A stretch of DNA of 64,000 nucleotides from Lutibacter citreus (GTDB lineage: Bacteria > Bacteroidota > Bacteroidia > Flavobacteriales > Flavobacteriaceae): positions 682,001 to 746,000 of the forward strand of contig NZ_QEIH01000001.1 in NCBI RefSeq assembly GCF_003260195.1, written 5' to 3'. A program made the translations under genes and the position numbers. The notes under the pieces were generated by a model that was not told the DNA's origin, searched no databases, and saw nothing but the letters and a program-made list of their open reading frames with translations. Each line of letters begins with the position of its first letter. Position 1 is the stretch's first letter. Positions 45,417 through 54,771 of this stretch are shown here, piece by piece.

Positions 45417-46655
45417 ATGGTAGTTAAAAAATCTACATCTTATGATCTTGAAAATAGGATATTAGAATTAGAGTCTGAAATTAGTGAACTCAAAAATAAT
45501 GAATCCAAAAGTCAAATTATTAAGGCAGATTATACTCATTTATTGGATATAAATAAAAACGATTTTTATAAAAATATTTTAGAGGCTACACCATATATTT
45601 ATGTAGTAAAAGATATTAACTCGGTATATATTGAGGCAAACAAATCTTTTTGTGACTTTTTAGGGAAAAAAAAAGAAGAAATTATAGGTAAAACAGATTA
45701 TGATTTTTTTCCTAAAAAAGAAGCTGAGGAATATATTAAAGGAGATAAAGAAGTATTGGCTGGAAGGATTCATGGAAAAGAAGAATGGGAAGTTTTAGGT
45801 GGTGAAGGTTTAAAATGGTTAAAAGTTGCTAAGACTGTAATTTATAATGAAGATGATAAGGATAGTCCAATTGGAGTGCTTTGTTCAGTAACAGATATAT
45901 CATTTCAAAAAAGAACGGAAACTTCTTTAATTAAAAGTAAAAGAAAGCTCAAAGAGTTAAATGCTATGAAAAATAGCTTTTTTTCGATTATTGGTCATGA
46001 TTTAAAAACACCATTAAGCAATATAATTGGTTTTAGTAAATTGTCAATTGAAAATATTGAAAATTCTAATTTAGAAAAAGTTAAGGAATTTCTTAAAATA
46101 ATCCACTCTTCTGCAAATAAATCGTTTTTACTACTTAGTGATCTTCTTGAGTGGTCTAGATCTCATTCAGATAAAATTCAAATTAATGAAGAATCTATTA
46201 ACTTAAATAGTGTTATAGCTAATGCAATGGATATAACTTTTAAAAGTACAATAGATAAAAAGATAAAATTCAACATAATTTGCAATGAAGAATTGACTAT
46301 TAAATCAGATAAATATATTCTTTCTACAGTAATAAGAAATTTACTTTCTAATGCCTTAAAATTCTCATATATAGGAGGGGAAATAAAAATAGTTTGTTTA
46401 GAAGTAATAGAAAACAAAGTTAATAAAGGAGTTAAAATAATAGTTGAAGATGCTGGAGTTGGAATTAGTAAAGATAGTTTAAGCACATTATTTAAAATAG
46501 ATAAAACAATTTCTACAAAAGGTACAAATGGAGAAGTAGGTACAGGGTTAGGACTTATTTTATGTAAAGAATTTGTTGAAAAGATAGGAGGTAATATTAA
46601 AGTTGAAAGTGAACTAGGGAAGGGAAGTAAATTTATAGTAACCTTAAATAAATAA
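45417..46655 (+). CDS. Soluble PAS-domain sensor histidine kinase
   Basis: A 412-residue cytoplasmic kinase with no membrane segment. A coiled coil (about 8-35) is followed by a PAS domain (about 48-165: NILEATPYIYVVKDINSVYIEANKSF), a HisKA domain with H194 in SIIGHDLKTPLSNIIGFS, and a HATPase domain with N box VIRNLLSNALKFSY, G1 EDAGVGIS and G2 GTGLGLIL. No response regulator is encoded nearby, so it is an orphan kinase; the PAS ligand is unknown. Confidence 0.9.
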   Translation: MVVKKSTSYDLENRILELESEISELKNNESKSQIIKADYTHLLDINKNDFYKNILEATPYIYVVKDINSVYIEANKSFCDFLGKKKEEIIGKTDYDFFPKKEAEEYIKGDKEVLAGRIHGKEEWEVLGGEGLKWLKVAKTVIYNEDDKDSPIGVLCSVTDISFQKRTETSLIKSKRKLKELNAMKNSFFSIIGHDLKTPLSNIIGFSKLSIENIENSNLEKVKEFLKIIHSSANKSFLLLSDLLEWSRSHSDKIQINEESINLNSVIANAMDITFKSTIDKKIKFNIICNEELTIKSDKYILSTVIRNLLSNALKFSYIGGEIKIVCLEVIENKVNKGVKIIVEDAGVGISKDSLSTLFKIDKTISTKGTNGEVGTGLGLILCKEFVEKIGGNIKVESELGKGSKFIVTLNK

Positions 46656-46685
46656 TTTCATGAACCTTTTTATAAAACAATGAGT

Positions 46686-47228
46686 TTATAAATTACAAAC
46701 GGTACAATCTTTTTTAGCCCTTAATTCACCTTGTAAAACACCTTTTTCATTAATTACATAACCACAGCAATCCATAAAACCTTTCGCAATTAGTTTACGA
46801 GCGCGTTGTATTTGAGATTTTACGGTTGGTAAGGGTAAGTTTAACGAGTCGGCAACTTCCTGTTGTTTAAGCCCTTTTATATCCGATAAAAATAAAGGGT
46901 CTCTATATTTTTTTGGTAGGTTTTTTAAAATACCTCTTAAACAATCTTTTTCGGAGTGATCTTGTTCTTCTAATTCATAATTTATTTCCAATTCAGGTAA
47001 ATCAAAAACAAGATTTTTAGATTTAAAATAATCCATAATAGAATTTCTAGCTATTGAGAAAACCCAAGGTTTAAGCTTATCTAAATCTTTTAATCTATGA
47101 ATATTTGTGTGAATTTTAATAAAAGTATCCTGCAAAATATCATCAGCAATAGTAGTATCTTTTACTTTGCTGATGATAAATTGTTTTAAATCTGTTGAAT
47201 ATTTATTCCAAACTTGATTTGTTGTCAT
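46686..47228 (-). CDS. sigZ: SigZ-type ECF sigma factor with cysteine-rich C terminus
   Basis: A 180-residue ECF sigma factor. Region 2 (about 8-75: ADDILQDTFIKIHTNIHRL, KPWVFSIARNSIMDYFK) and region 4 (about 95-150: LPKKYRDPLFLSDIKGLKQQEVADSL, PTVKSQIQRARK) are intact. After region 4 comes a 30-residue tail with C154, C155, C175 and C178 (MDCCGYVINEKG, KKDCTVCNL) that could bind a metal or form disulfides. No anti-sigma gene is adjacent. Instead the gene follows a 34-residue peptide with 11 cysteines by three bases, in the same frame, so they form one operon. Confidence 0.88.
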   Translation of the reverse strand: MTTNQVWNKYSTDLKQFIISKVKDTTIADDILQDTFIKIHTNIHRLKDLDKLKPWVFSIARNSIMDYFKSKNLVFDLPELEINYELEEQDHSEKDCLRGILKNLPKKYRDPLFLSDIKGLKQQEVADSLNLPLPTVKSQIQRARKLIAKGFMDCCGYVINEKGVLQGELRAKKDCTVCNL

Positions 47229-47231
47229 ATT

Positions 47232-47336
47232 TTAACAGTTACAATTTGTACAGTTACAATTATCGCAAGTACAGTTTTCACAGTTTCCAGTTTTGCAACC
47301 ATCACAGTTACAAGTGCATTCATTTTTATCTTTCAT
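47232..47336 (-). CDS. 34-residue cysteine-rich (metallothionein-like) peptide
   Basis: An ATG at 47336 (minus strand) opens a 34-codon frame ending in TAA at 47232, with 11 cysteines in repeated C-x-C and C-x-x-C spacing, finishing DNCNCTNCNC. There are no aromatic residues, as in metallothioneins. Only three bases separate its stop from the sigZ start, so the two are almost certainly co-expressed. Its cysteine pattern complements the CC and CxxC tail of SigZ, suggesting a metal or thiol sensor, buffer or anti-sigma-like partner; that is inference. It is too short for ordinary gene finders and is easily missed. Confidence 0.72.
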   Translation of the reverse strand: MKDKNECTCNCDGCKTGNCENCTCDNCNCTNCNC

Positions 47337-47405
47337 AATATTAAATTTTAAATTCACTTAGTAGACTGTGAAAAGACTAAAAAGATGCATTTAAAATAAA
47401 ATATT

Positions 47406-50400
47406 TTACATATTCCTTCTGTATTGTCCTCCAACTTCAAATAAAGCTTCTGTAATTTGACCAATAGAGCAAACTTTACAAGCTTCCATTAATTGTTCAA
47501 AAATGTTTTCATTATTAATAGATTTTTCTTTTAATAATTGAAGTTGTTTCGCTGTTTTTGATTTATTTCCTTTGTTTAAATTTTCAACAACAGCAATTTG
47601 ATATTGTTTTTCCTCTTCTGTAGCTCTAATAACTTCTTGAGGTAAAATTGTTGGTGAACCTTTACTGCTTAAAAAAGTATTTACACCAATAATTGGGAAT
47701 GCACCATTGTGTTTTAAAGTTTCATAATACAAACTTTCTTCTTGTATTTTACTGCGTTGGTACATAGTTTCCATAGCGCCTAAAACTCCTCCACGATCTG
47801 TAATTCTATCAAATTCAACATAAATTGCTTCCTCAACCAAATCTGTTAGTTCTTCAATAATAAATGATCCTTGAATTGGATTTTCATTTTTGGTTAACCC
47901 TAACTCCTTATTAATAATTAGTTGAATAGCCATTGCTCTTCTTACGCTTTCTTCGGTTGGCGTTGTAATTGCTTCATCATATGCATTGGTGTGTAAACTA
48001 TTACAGTTGTCGTAAATTGCATACAAAGCTTGCAGTGTTGTTCTAATATCATTAAAATCTATTTCTTGCGCATGTAAACTTCTTCCAGATGTTTGAATAT
48101 GATATTTTAACATTTGAGCTCTTGGGTTTGCTCCATATTTATGTTTCATGGCTTTTGCCCAAATTTTACGAGCAACTCTTCCAATTACAGCATATTCTGC
48201 ATCAATTCCGTTAGAGAAAAAGAATGATAAGTTTGGACCAAATTTATTTATGTCCATTCCTCTTGAAAGATAATACTCTACATACGTAAAACCGTTTGCT
48301 AAGGTAAATGCTAATTGTGAAATTGGATTTGCTCCAGCTTCCGCAATATGATATCCTGAAATGGAAACAGAATAGAAATTTCGAATGTTGTTTTTAATAA
48401 AATATTCTTGAACATCACCCATTAACCTCAATGCAAATTCAGTAGAAAAAATACACGTGTTTTGAGCCTGATCTTCCTTTAAAATATCAGCTTGTACAGT
48501 TCCTCTTACTTTTGAAATAGTTTCGTTTTTTATTTTATTATAAATTTCTGAAGGTAAAACTTCATCTCCAGTAATACCTAATAAAAGCAGTCCTAAACCG
48601 TTATTTCCTTCTGGTAAATCTCCTTGGTATTTAGGTCTTTCAACTCCTTTTTTACTGTAAATAGCAGCTATTTTTTCTTCAATTTCTTTTTCTAAATTAT
48701 TTTCAATAATGTATTTTTCACATACCTGGTCAATGGCAGCATTCATAAAATAACCTAGCATCATTGGTGCTGGACCGTTAATTGTCATTGAAACAGAAGT
48801 CGTAGGATTTGTTAATTCAAAACCAGAATATAATTTTTTTGCATCATCTAAACAGCAAATTGAAACACCTGCATTTCCTATTTTACCATAAATATCTGGA
48901 CGTATATTTGGGTCGTTTCCATATAATGTTACAGAGTCAAAAGCTGTTGATAATCGTTTAGCAGGTAAGCCTAAACTTACATAATGAAATCTTCTGTTGG
49001 TACGTTCTGGACCACCTTCACCGGCAAACATTCTTGTTGGATCTTCACCTGTTCTTTTAAAAGGAAAAAGACCAGAAGTATATGGAAATTCTCCAGGAAC
49101 ATTTTCTTCTAAATTCCATAATAACAAATCTCCCCAGGCTTCATATTTTGGTAAAGCTATTTTTGGAATTTGAGTGTGAGAAAGTGATTCGCTATGTGTT
49201 TTAATATTTATAACTTTATCTCGTACTTTATATGAATACAATTCATTTTTATACGATTGTTTTTTAGCTTCCCAGTTTAAAATAATATTCCAATTATGAG
49301 GATTTAAATTTAGTTTAACCTTTTCAAATTGTGCTAAAAGTAATTTTATAAACGGAATTTCGTCATTCTGAACTTGTTTCAGAATCTCATCATTATCTAA
49401 TCCAGATGTTATAATAAGAGATTGCTTTGTTTCATTCGCAAAGACAGAAAGAATTGTTTTATAAATACCATATAATTTTTGAGCAATTTCTTTTTGTGCT
49501 ATACTTGCTTTGCTATAAGCTCTATTGTTTTCAGTAATTTCTGATAAGTAACGGGTTCTGTTAGGAGGAATAATAAATTGTTTTTTACTTAATTTATCAT
49601 CTAATATAAAAGAACTTTTAAAATTGCTTGCTGTTTTTTCGTTCAGTTTTTTAATAAGAACAGTGTATATTTCATTGGTTCCTGGATCGTTAAATTGCGA
49701 AGCAATAGTTCCATAAACGGGCATAGTTTCAACATCATTTTCCCATAAATTATGATTGCGTTGGTATTGCTTTTTAACATCGCGCAAGGCATCTAAAGCA
49801 CCACGTTTGTCAAATTTATTTAAAGCAATAACATCGGCAAAATCAATCATGTCAATTTTTTCTAATTGCGTTGCAGCACCATATTCTGGGGTCATTACAT
49901 ATAAAGAAACATCAGAATGATCTAATATTTCTGTATCACTTTGCCCAATTCCAGAGGTCTCTAAAATAACCAAATCAAAACCAGCAACTTTTAAAATATC
50001 AACGGCATCATTTACATGTTTTGATAGCGCTAAATTTGCTTGTCTGGTAGCCAAAGAACGCATATAAACACGTTCGTTTTTAATAGAATTCATTCTAATT
50101 CTATCACCTAATAGTGCTCCTCCAGTTTTTCTTTTTGAAGGATCAACAGAAACAATTGCTATTGTTTTTTTAGGGAAATCAATTAAAAAACGTCTAACAA
50201 TCTCATCAACTGTAGATGATTTCCCTGAACCACCAGTTCCTGTAATTCCTAAAACAGGAATTTTAGATTGTTTTGATCGTTTTCTAATTTCAGAAATAAA
50301 ATTAATATGTTTTTCTGAAAAATTTTCAGCTCCCGAGATTGTTTTTGCTATTTGATGGGAGTTTTTATTTGCTAACTCTTCAATATTAAAATCAATAAAC

Positions 50401-50846
50401 TCACCGGTTGCAAAATCACTTTTTTCAACCATATCATTAATCATACCTTGCAAGCCCATTTCTCTGCCATCATCTGGAGAATAAATACGAGTAATTCCGT
50501 AATCCATTAATTCTTTAATTTCTTCAGGAAGAATTACACCGCCTCCTCCTCCAAAAACTTTAATGTTTGAAGCTTCTTTTTCCTTAAGTAAATCATACAT
50601 ATATTTAAAATACTCGTTATGACCTCCTTGGTAGGATGTTAGTGCAATTGCATTTGCTCCTTCTTCAATAGCGCAGTTTACAACTTCTTCAACACTTCTG
50701 TCGTGACCCAGATGGATTACTTCAACTCCTGTTGCCTGAATAATACGTCTCATTACGTTAATTGATGCATCATGCCCATCAAAAAGTGAGGCTGCAGTAA
50801 CAATTCGTATTTTATTTTTGGGTTTATATGGTTTAATTTTGTTCAT
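47406..50846 (-). CDS. icmF: IcmF, fused B12-dependent acyl-CoA mutase with G-protein chaperone
   Basis: An 1146-residue fusion: B12-binding domain (about 10-140; H25 in FDGHDAS as cobalt ligand), MeaI-type GTPase (about 180-410; P-loop GTGGSGKS 203-210, [27 protein letters not shown]), a linker region, and the mutase barrel (about 560-1110; [36 protein letters not shown]). IcmF interconverts isobutyryl- and n-butyryl-CoA, sometimes other branched acyl-CoAs. Odd point: residues about 485-496 ([12 protein letters not shown]) are encoded by an exact copy of the intergenic repeat found at 29851, inserted in frame in the linker. Confidence 0.92.
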   Translation of the reverse strand: MNKIKPYKPKNKIRIVTAASLFDGHDASINVMRRIIQATGVEVIHLGHDRSVEEVVNCAIEEGANAIALTSYQGGHNEYFKYMYDLLKEKEASNIKVFGGGGGVILPEEIKELMDYGITRIYSPDDGREMGLQGMINDMVEKSDFATGEFIDFNIEELANKNSHQIAKTISGAENFSEKHINFISEIRKRSKQSKIPVLGITGTGGSGKSSTVDEIVRRFLIDFPKKTIAIVSVDPSKRKTGGALLGDRIRMNSIKNERVYMRSLATRQANLALSKHVNDAVDILKVAGFDLVILETSGIGQSDTEILDHSDVSLYVMTPEYGAATQLEKIDMIDFADVIALNKFDKRGALDALRDVKKQYQRNHNLWENDVETMPVYGTIASQFNDPGTNEIYTVLIKKLNEKTASNFKSSFILDDKLSKKQFIIPPNRTRYLSEITENNRAYSKASIAQKEIAQKLYGIYKTILSVFANETKQSLIITSGLDNDEILKQVQNDEIPFIKLLLAQFEKVKLNLNPHNWNIILNWEAKKQSYKNELYSYKVRDKVINIKTHSESLSHTQIPKIALPKYEAWGDLLLWNLEENVPGEFPYTSGLFPFKRTGEDPTRMFAGEGGPERTNRRFHYVSLGLPAKRLSTAFDSVTLYGNDPNIRPDIYGKIGNAGVSICCLDDAKKLYSGFELTNPTTSVSMTINGPAPMMLGYFMNAAIDQVCEKYIIENNLEKEIEEKIAAIYSKKGVERPKYQGDLPEGNNGLGLLLLGITGDEVLPSEIYNKIKNETISKVRGTVQADILKEDQAQNTCIFSTEFALRLMGDVQEYFIKNNIRNFYSVSISGYHIAEAGANPISQLAFTLANGFTYVEYYLSRGMDINKFGPNLSFFFSNGIDAEYAVIGRVARKIWAKAMKHKYGANPRAQMLKYHIQTSGRSLHAQEIDFNDIRTTLQALYAIYDNCNSLHTNAYDEAITTPTEESVRRAMAIQLIINKELGLTKNENPIQGSFIIEELTDLVEEAIYVEFDRITDRGGVLGAMETMYQRSKIQEESLYYETLKHNGAFPIIGVNTFLSSKGSPTILPQEVIRATEEEKQYQIAVVENLNKGNKSKTAKQLQLLKEKSINNENIFEQLMEACKVCSIGQITEALFEVGGQYRRNM
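49361..49392. repeat. Dispersed repeat, 32 bases, copy 2 (inside icmF)
   Basis: Identical over 32 bases to 29851-29882, but inside a coding region. Read on the minus strand it encodes [10 protein letters not shown] with no frameshift or stop. Confidence 0.9.
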
Positions 50847-50962
50847 TCTGTAATTTTAGCTAGTATTGGTAATGCAATTTATGAATATTTTAAAAATATT
50901 TCATATTTAATAATAAATAGATAAAGATTTAAATTATAATAAATTCACATTCATTTTTTGAG

Positions 50963-50970
50963 TATTTTTG
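50963..50970 (+). promoter_or_regulatory. -7 promoter element TATTTTTG of purU
   Basis: Exact consensus, 20 bases before the ATG at 50991. Confidence 0.6.
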
Positions 50971-50990
50971 ATGCCTAATTTTATAGGGAA

Positions 50991-51845
50991 ATGAAAAGAA
51001 TAACCATTCTAATAAATTGTAACGATAGAAAAGGTATCATAGGTTCTGTAACCAATTTTATTCATCAACAAAATGGTAATATTGTATATATAGATCAGTA
51101 TGTTGCTAGGGAAGAGAACATGTTTTTTATGCGTTTAGAATGTGAGTTCTCTAAAGAAGTATTTTCTTTAAAGGTATTCAAAAATATTTTTGCTGAAGTA
51201 ATTGGTAAGAAATTTGAAATGAATTGGCAGTTACACGATTCAGACTTAAAACCTAAAATGGCTATTTTTGTATCTAAATATGAACATTGTTTGTATGATA
51301 TTTTAAGTAGATACAATTCAAATGAACTAGACGTTGAGATTCCATTAATAATAAGTAATCACCCAGATCTAGAGTATATTGCAAAATCTTTTGATATCCC
51401 GTTTCACTGTATTAAAGTAACAAAGGACACTAAGCAAGAAGCGGAAGCAGCTCAATTAAAATTGTTAAAGGAAAACAATATAAATTTTATTGTTCTAGCT
51501 CGTTATATGCAAATTATTTCAGCTAATTTAATTGCTGAATATCCAGATCAAATAATTAATATTCATCATTCATTTTTACCAGCTTTCCCCGGGGCAAAAC
51601 CTTATCATTCAGCATATAAAAGGGGTGTGAAAATTATTGGAGCAACAAGTCATTATGTTACAGAAGATTTAGATGAAGGACCAATTATTGAGCAGGATAT
51701 TACTCGTGTTTCTCATTCAAATACAATAAATGATTTTATTTTAAAAGGTAGAGATTTAGAGAAAATAGTTTTGTCTAGAGCTTTAAAACTGCATACAAAA
51801 CGCAAAGTTATGGTGTATAATAATAAAACCGTTGTATTTAACTAG
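50991..51845 (+). CDS. purU: Formyltetrahydrofolate deformylase
   Basis: A 284-residue enzyme that hydrolyses 10-formyl-tetrahydrofolate to formate and tetrahydrofolate, balancing the one-carbon pool. An N-terminal ACT domain (about 3-80, ILINCNDRKGIIGSVTNFI) precedes a formyltransferase-like catalytic domain with the INIHHSFLPAFPGAKPYHSAY segment and the catalytic aspartate in TSHYVTEDLDEGPII. It is divergent from icmF and alone. It counterbalances Fhs, which runs in the opposite sense. Confidence 0.95.
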   Translation: MKRITILINCNDRKGIIGSVTNFIHQQNGNIVYIDQYVAREENMFFMRLECEFSKEVFSLKVFKNIFAEVIGKKFEMNWQLHDSDLKPKMAIFVSKYEHCLYDILSRYNSNELDVEIPLIISNHPDLEYIAKSFDIPFHCIKVTKDTKQEAEAAQLKLLKENNINFIVLARYMQIISANLIAEYPDQIINIHHSFLPAFPGAKPYHSAYKRGVKIIGATSHYVTEDLDEGPIIEQDITRVSHSNTINDFILKGRDLEKIVLSRALKLHTKRKVMVYNNKTVVFN

Positions 51846-51876
51846 AGTTAAATATTAAGGTAGGTTAAGTTTTTTA

Positions 51877-52203
51877 TTATTTAAAATAGTTGATAAAATT
51901 AAAGTTTTTTCTATTTAAAAGGTAATTTAAATTTTCCTCATTTTTGTAAGCTTCCTTCTCAAAACTTATATTTTTATAAGCTTTATTATGATTTTTATAT
52001 TGAATTAAGAGAATTAAATATTCACTACCATACCATATAAAGAAGAAAATCCACAATAATTCTTTTTGTTGTTGTAAATGAATATTTTCATGATTTAATA
52101 AAAACTGATTATTTATGAGTTTCTTATTTTTCAGGAAGATGAAAGGATAAATTGTAAGGCCTATATAATTTTTTGGTACAATGTATTTGGATATTATTAT
52201 CAT
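51877..52203 (-). CDS. Small protein with an HExxH zinc-protease-like motif
   Basis: A 108-residue protein I cannot place in a family. It has hydrophobic segments near 14-24 and 50-66 and, between them, HENIH in LLNHENIHLQQQKELLW, followed at a distance by FEKEAYKNEENL, which could give the third zinc ligand. The layout recalls a minimal integral-membrane peptidase or a truncated M56/M48-like core. It is A/T-rich, convergent with purU, and lacks a clear promoter. A catalytic role is inference. Confidence 0.55.
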   Translation of the reverse strand: MIIISKYIVPKNYIGLTIYPFIFLKNKKLINNQFLLNHENIHLQQQKELLWIFFFIWYGSEYLILLIQYKNHNKAYKNISFEKEAYKNEENLNYLLNRKNFNFINYFK

Positions 52204-52374
52204 AACATTATTATGTAAATCAAATTTTATTCCATTTTAATCAAATATTCAAAAGTTATAAGTTTTGAATGGATTAATTATCAGTTTTTTGGTATGGTTA
52301 TTGATGTTTATTTGATGAATCTTGAATTGAATTATTTTGAGATTAAGGGTTGATTAATTTAAAAATATATAGAA

Positions 52375-52908
52375 ATGAAAGCGATAAAAATATTACCGTT
52401 AATATTACTTTTTTTAGTAGCTTCTTCTTGTGGTACAGTAAATGTTACTTCTGATTATGATACTAAAACTGATTTTTCAAAATATAAAACATTTGCTTTT
52501 TATAAAAAAGGAATTGACAAGGCTGAAATTTCGGACCTAGATAAAAGAAGAATATTGAAAGCTATTGAAAATGAAATGTTAGCAAAAGGATTTACAAAGT
52601 CTGATAATCCAGATTTATTAGTTAATATTTTTACGAAAGCAAGACAAAAAGTAGATATATATAATAACAATCAGTTTTATATGGGATGGCATCCTTGGTA
52701 CTATGGGCCAAATTTTGGAATGCAGATTTCTAAATATACTGAAGGTACTTTGTTTATTGATTTGATTGATGCCGAAAAGAAAGAGTTAGCTTGGCAAGGA
52801 ATTGGAAGTGGTTTTTTAAATACATCACGTAATGTTGCTAAAAAAGAAGAAAGAATTAAGGAGTTTGTTTTTGAAATTATTTCGGAATATCCTCCAGAAA
52901 AAAAATAA
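52375..52908 (+). CDS. DUF4136 lipoprotein
   Basis: A 177-residue lipoprotein (lipobox VASSC at 15-19) followed by the DUF4136 pattern: VTSDYDTKTDFSKYKTFAFY, IENEMLAKGFTKSDNPDLLVNIF and ELAWQGIGSG. Members are periplasm-facing lipoproteins of unknown function, abundant in Bacteroidota. It has its own terminator and no informative partner. Confidence 0.88.
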   Translation: MKAIKILPLILLFLVASSCGTVNVTSDYDTKTDFSKYKTFAFYKKGIDKAEISDLDKRRILKAIENEMLAKGFTKSDNPDLLVNIFTKARQKVDIYNNNQFYMGWHPWYYGPNFGMQISKYTEGTLFIDLIDAEKKELAWQGIGSGFLNTSRNVAKKEERIKEFVFEIISEYPPEKK

Positions 52909-52922
52909 TAAGTTAGATAATT

Positions 52923-52958
52923 AAAAAAGCGTTCTTATAATTAAGAACGCTTTTTTTT
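52923..52958 (+). terminator. Terminator of the DUF4136 gene
   Basis: AAAAAAGCGTTCTTA / TAAGAACGCTTTTTTTT, with the next promoter beginning five bases later. Confidence 0.88.
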
Positions 52959-52962
52959 ATGC

Positions 52963-52970
52963 TATTTTTG
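52963..52970 (+). promoter_or_regulatory. -7 promoter element TATTTTTG of the DUF5522 gene, four bases before the ATG
   Basis: Exact consensus. The ATG at 52975 coincides with the predicted transcription start, so the mRNA is probably leaderless, as at guaA. Confidence 0.6.
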
Positions 52971-52974
52971 CGCT

Positions 52975-53145
52975 ATGGAATTTACACAACCAATTTCTCC
53001 AACAGAAGGAGATTTTTATGTAAACGAACAAGGTTTTCGAGTTTTTACAGAACAATATCATTTAAAAAGGGGATATTGCTGCAAAAACGGATGTAAACAT
53101 TGTCCGTTTGAATACGATAAAAAAACAGATTCATTTAAAAAATAA
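52975..53145 (+). CDS. DUF5522 small cysteine protein
   Basis: A 56-residue protein (MEFTQPISPTEGDFYVNE... to SFKK, stop at 53143-53145) with the DUF5522 hallmark GYCCKNGCKHCPFEY: two adjacent cysteines and a CxxC that probably bind a metal. Proteins of this family are nearly universal in flavobacteria but uncharacterised. The promoter, ending four bases before the ATG, and the DUF4197 start eight bases after its stop indicate a two-gene operon. Too short to be called by many gene finders. Confidence 0.85.
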   Translation: MEFTQPISPTEGDFYVNEQGFRVFTEQYHLKRGYCCKNGCKHCPFEYDKKTDSFKK

Positions 53146-53153
53146 AAAAAATA

Positions 53154-53864
53154 ATGATAAAAAGAATAATTTTAATAGTTGCAATTTTTCAATTTACAGC
53201 TTGTTCAGAATTACAACAAGTAATAAATCAATTACCTACCACTGGAGGTGTAATTACAAATGATCAAATAGGAAGTGGGCTTAAAGAAGCATTGAATGTT
53301 GGAATTACCAAACAAGTTTCTAAATTAGCAATTAAAGATGGTTTTTATAAAAATAATTTAACTAAGATTTTATTGCCAGCAGAATTACAAAAGGTAGATA
53401 ATACTTTACGAAAAATAGGGTTATCTAAATTAGCAGATGAAGGATTGAAAGTTTTAAATAGAGCAGCTGAAGATGCTGTTGGTGAAGCTATTCCAATTTT
53501 TGTAGATGCCATAAAAGGAATGTCATTTAATGATGCAAAGGATATACTATTAGGTGATAAAAATGCAGCAACAAATTATTTAAAAACATCAACAACACAA
53601 GCTTTAACAGCTAAATTTAGACCTATTATTCAAAACTCTTTCCAAAAAGTTGGAGCAGATGAAATTTGGAGTAATTTAATTACAAAATATAATACATTAC
53701 CTTTAACAAACAATGTAAATTCAGACTTAACAGAATATGTTACAAGTGAAGCGTTAAAAGGGGTTTTTACAATGGTTGAAGTTGAAGAACTTAAGATTAG
53801 AACTAAAGTAAGTGAAAGAAGTTCTGATTTATTAAAGAAAGTTTTTGCCTTGCAAGACAAATAA
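53154..53864 (+). CDS. DUF4197 lipoprotein-like protein
   Basis: A 236-residue exported protein with a short signal sequence and a lipobox-like FTAC at 14-17, then a helical DUF4197 domain (LKEALNVGITKQVSKLA, LPAELQKVDNTLRKIG, AVGEAIPIFVDAIKGMSFNDAKDIL). The family is periplasmic and uncharacterised. It probably shares a transcript with the DUF5522 gene. Confidence 0.88.
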   Translation: MIKRIILIVAIFQFTACSELQQVINQLPTTGGVITNDQIGSGLKEALNVGITKQVSKLAIKDGFYKNNLTKILLPAELQKVDNTLRKIGLSKLADEGLKVLNRAAEDAVGEAIPIFVDAIKGMSFNDAKDILLGDKNAATNYLKTSTTQALTAKFRPIIQNSFQKVGADEIWSNLITKYNTLPLTNNVNSDLTEYVTSEALKGVFTMVEVEELKIRTKVSERSSDLLKKVFALQDK

Positions 53865-53881
53865 AATAGTTTAAATACAAT

Positions 53882-53925
53882 AAAAAAGCCTTTCAGTTTA
53901 AATTTAAATTGAAAGGCTTTTTTTA
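53882..53925. terminator. Bidirectional terminator
   Basis: AAAAAAGCCTTTCA / TGAAAGGCTTTTTTT enclosing a self-complementary A/T loop, between convergent genes. Confidence 0.88.
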
Positions 53926-53964
53926 TTTATTATTCTTGAATCTGAATAAGAAAGTGATTTTTAT

Positions 53965-54771
53965 TTAAAAATGACTTTCTAGTTTTTTATGTAACTCTTT
54001 AAAATAATCAAAGGCTAAAAGCATTCTTGCACCTGGCCAACTGAACATTTCACCATCTGCAAAAACAGTTATAGAACGGTTTGTAAAAGAGCCAATTTCC
54101 ATAGCATGCTTGTCTTCAAATTTATAAGGTTCAGAAGAGAAAATAAGTACTTCAGGATCACCATCATGTCTAATATTGTTGATTACAATTTTTGGGTAGC
54201 GACTCATGTGATCATAAATGTTTTCAAATTTATTTAGTTTTAACATCTCATTAATATAAGTATCGTTTCCTGCAACCATCCAAGGTTCAGCCCATATAAA
54301 ATAAGCAACCCTTCTTGAGGGTTTGTCCATTATAAATTGTTTAAAATCAGCTAATTTATATTCTATTTTATGAGCAAGGTTATCGCTTTCAGTTCTTCTG
54401 TTTAAAAAAGAGCCTAAGTGTAATATTAAATCTATTGAATCATTTATAGTATTTACATCAGAAAAATAAGTAGGTGCAATTTTTTCTAATTCAGGAAGCA
54501 TTTCATAAGAATTTTCTTCCTTATTACATAAAATAAAATCGGGTTTTAATTCCTTTATTTTTTCATAATCTACTTTCTTTGTTCCTCCAACTATTGGTTT
54601 TGTAGATTTTAAATGAAACGGGTGAACACAAAAATTAGTGATTCCTACTATTTCATTTTCTAATGCTAAATCACATAATAATTCTGTTTGTGAGGGAACT
54701 AGTGAAACTATTCTTTTAGGAATTGATTTTAATACAATTTCTCGTCCTATTTGATCTTTAATTGTTTTCAT
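53965..54771 (-). CDS. Helical-backbone metal-receptor (BtuF-like) protein without signal peptide
   Basis: A 268-residue protein with the class III solute-binding fold of BtuF/FhuD ([77 protein letters not shown]). No signal peptide or lipobox is present, so it is predicted to be cytoplasmic, unlike true transport receptors. Its start overlaps the end of pyrF by 14 bases, so the two are coupled, and no ABC transporter genes adjoin it. It may be a cytosolic cobalamin or metal binder; IcmF, 3 kb away, is B12-dependent, but a link is speculative. Confidence 0.8.
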   Translation of the reverse strand: MKTIKDQIGREIVLKSIPKRIVSLVPSQTELLCDLALENEIVGITNFCVHPFHLKSTKPIVGGTKKVDYEKIKELKPDFILCNKEENSYEMLPELEKIAPTYFSDVNTINDSIDLILHLGSFLNRRTESDNLAHKIEYKLADFKQFIMDKPSRRVAYFIWAEPWMVAGNDTYINEMLKLNKFENIYDHMSRYPKIVINNIRHDGDPEVLIFSSEPYKFEDKHAMEIGSFTNRSITVFADGEMFSWPGARMLLAFDYFKELHKKLESHF

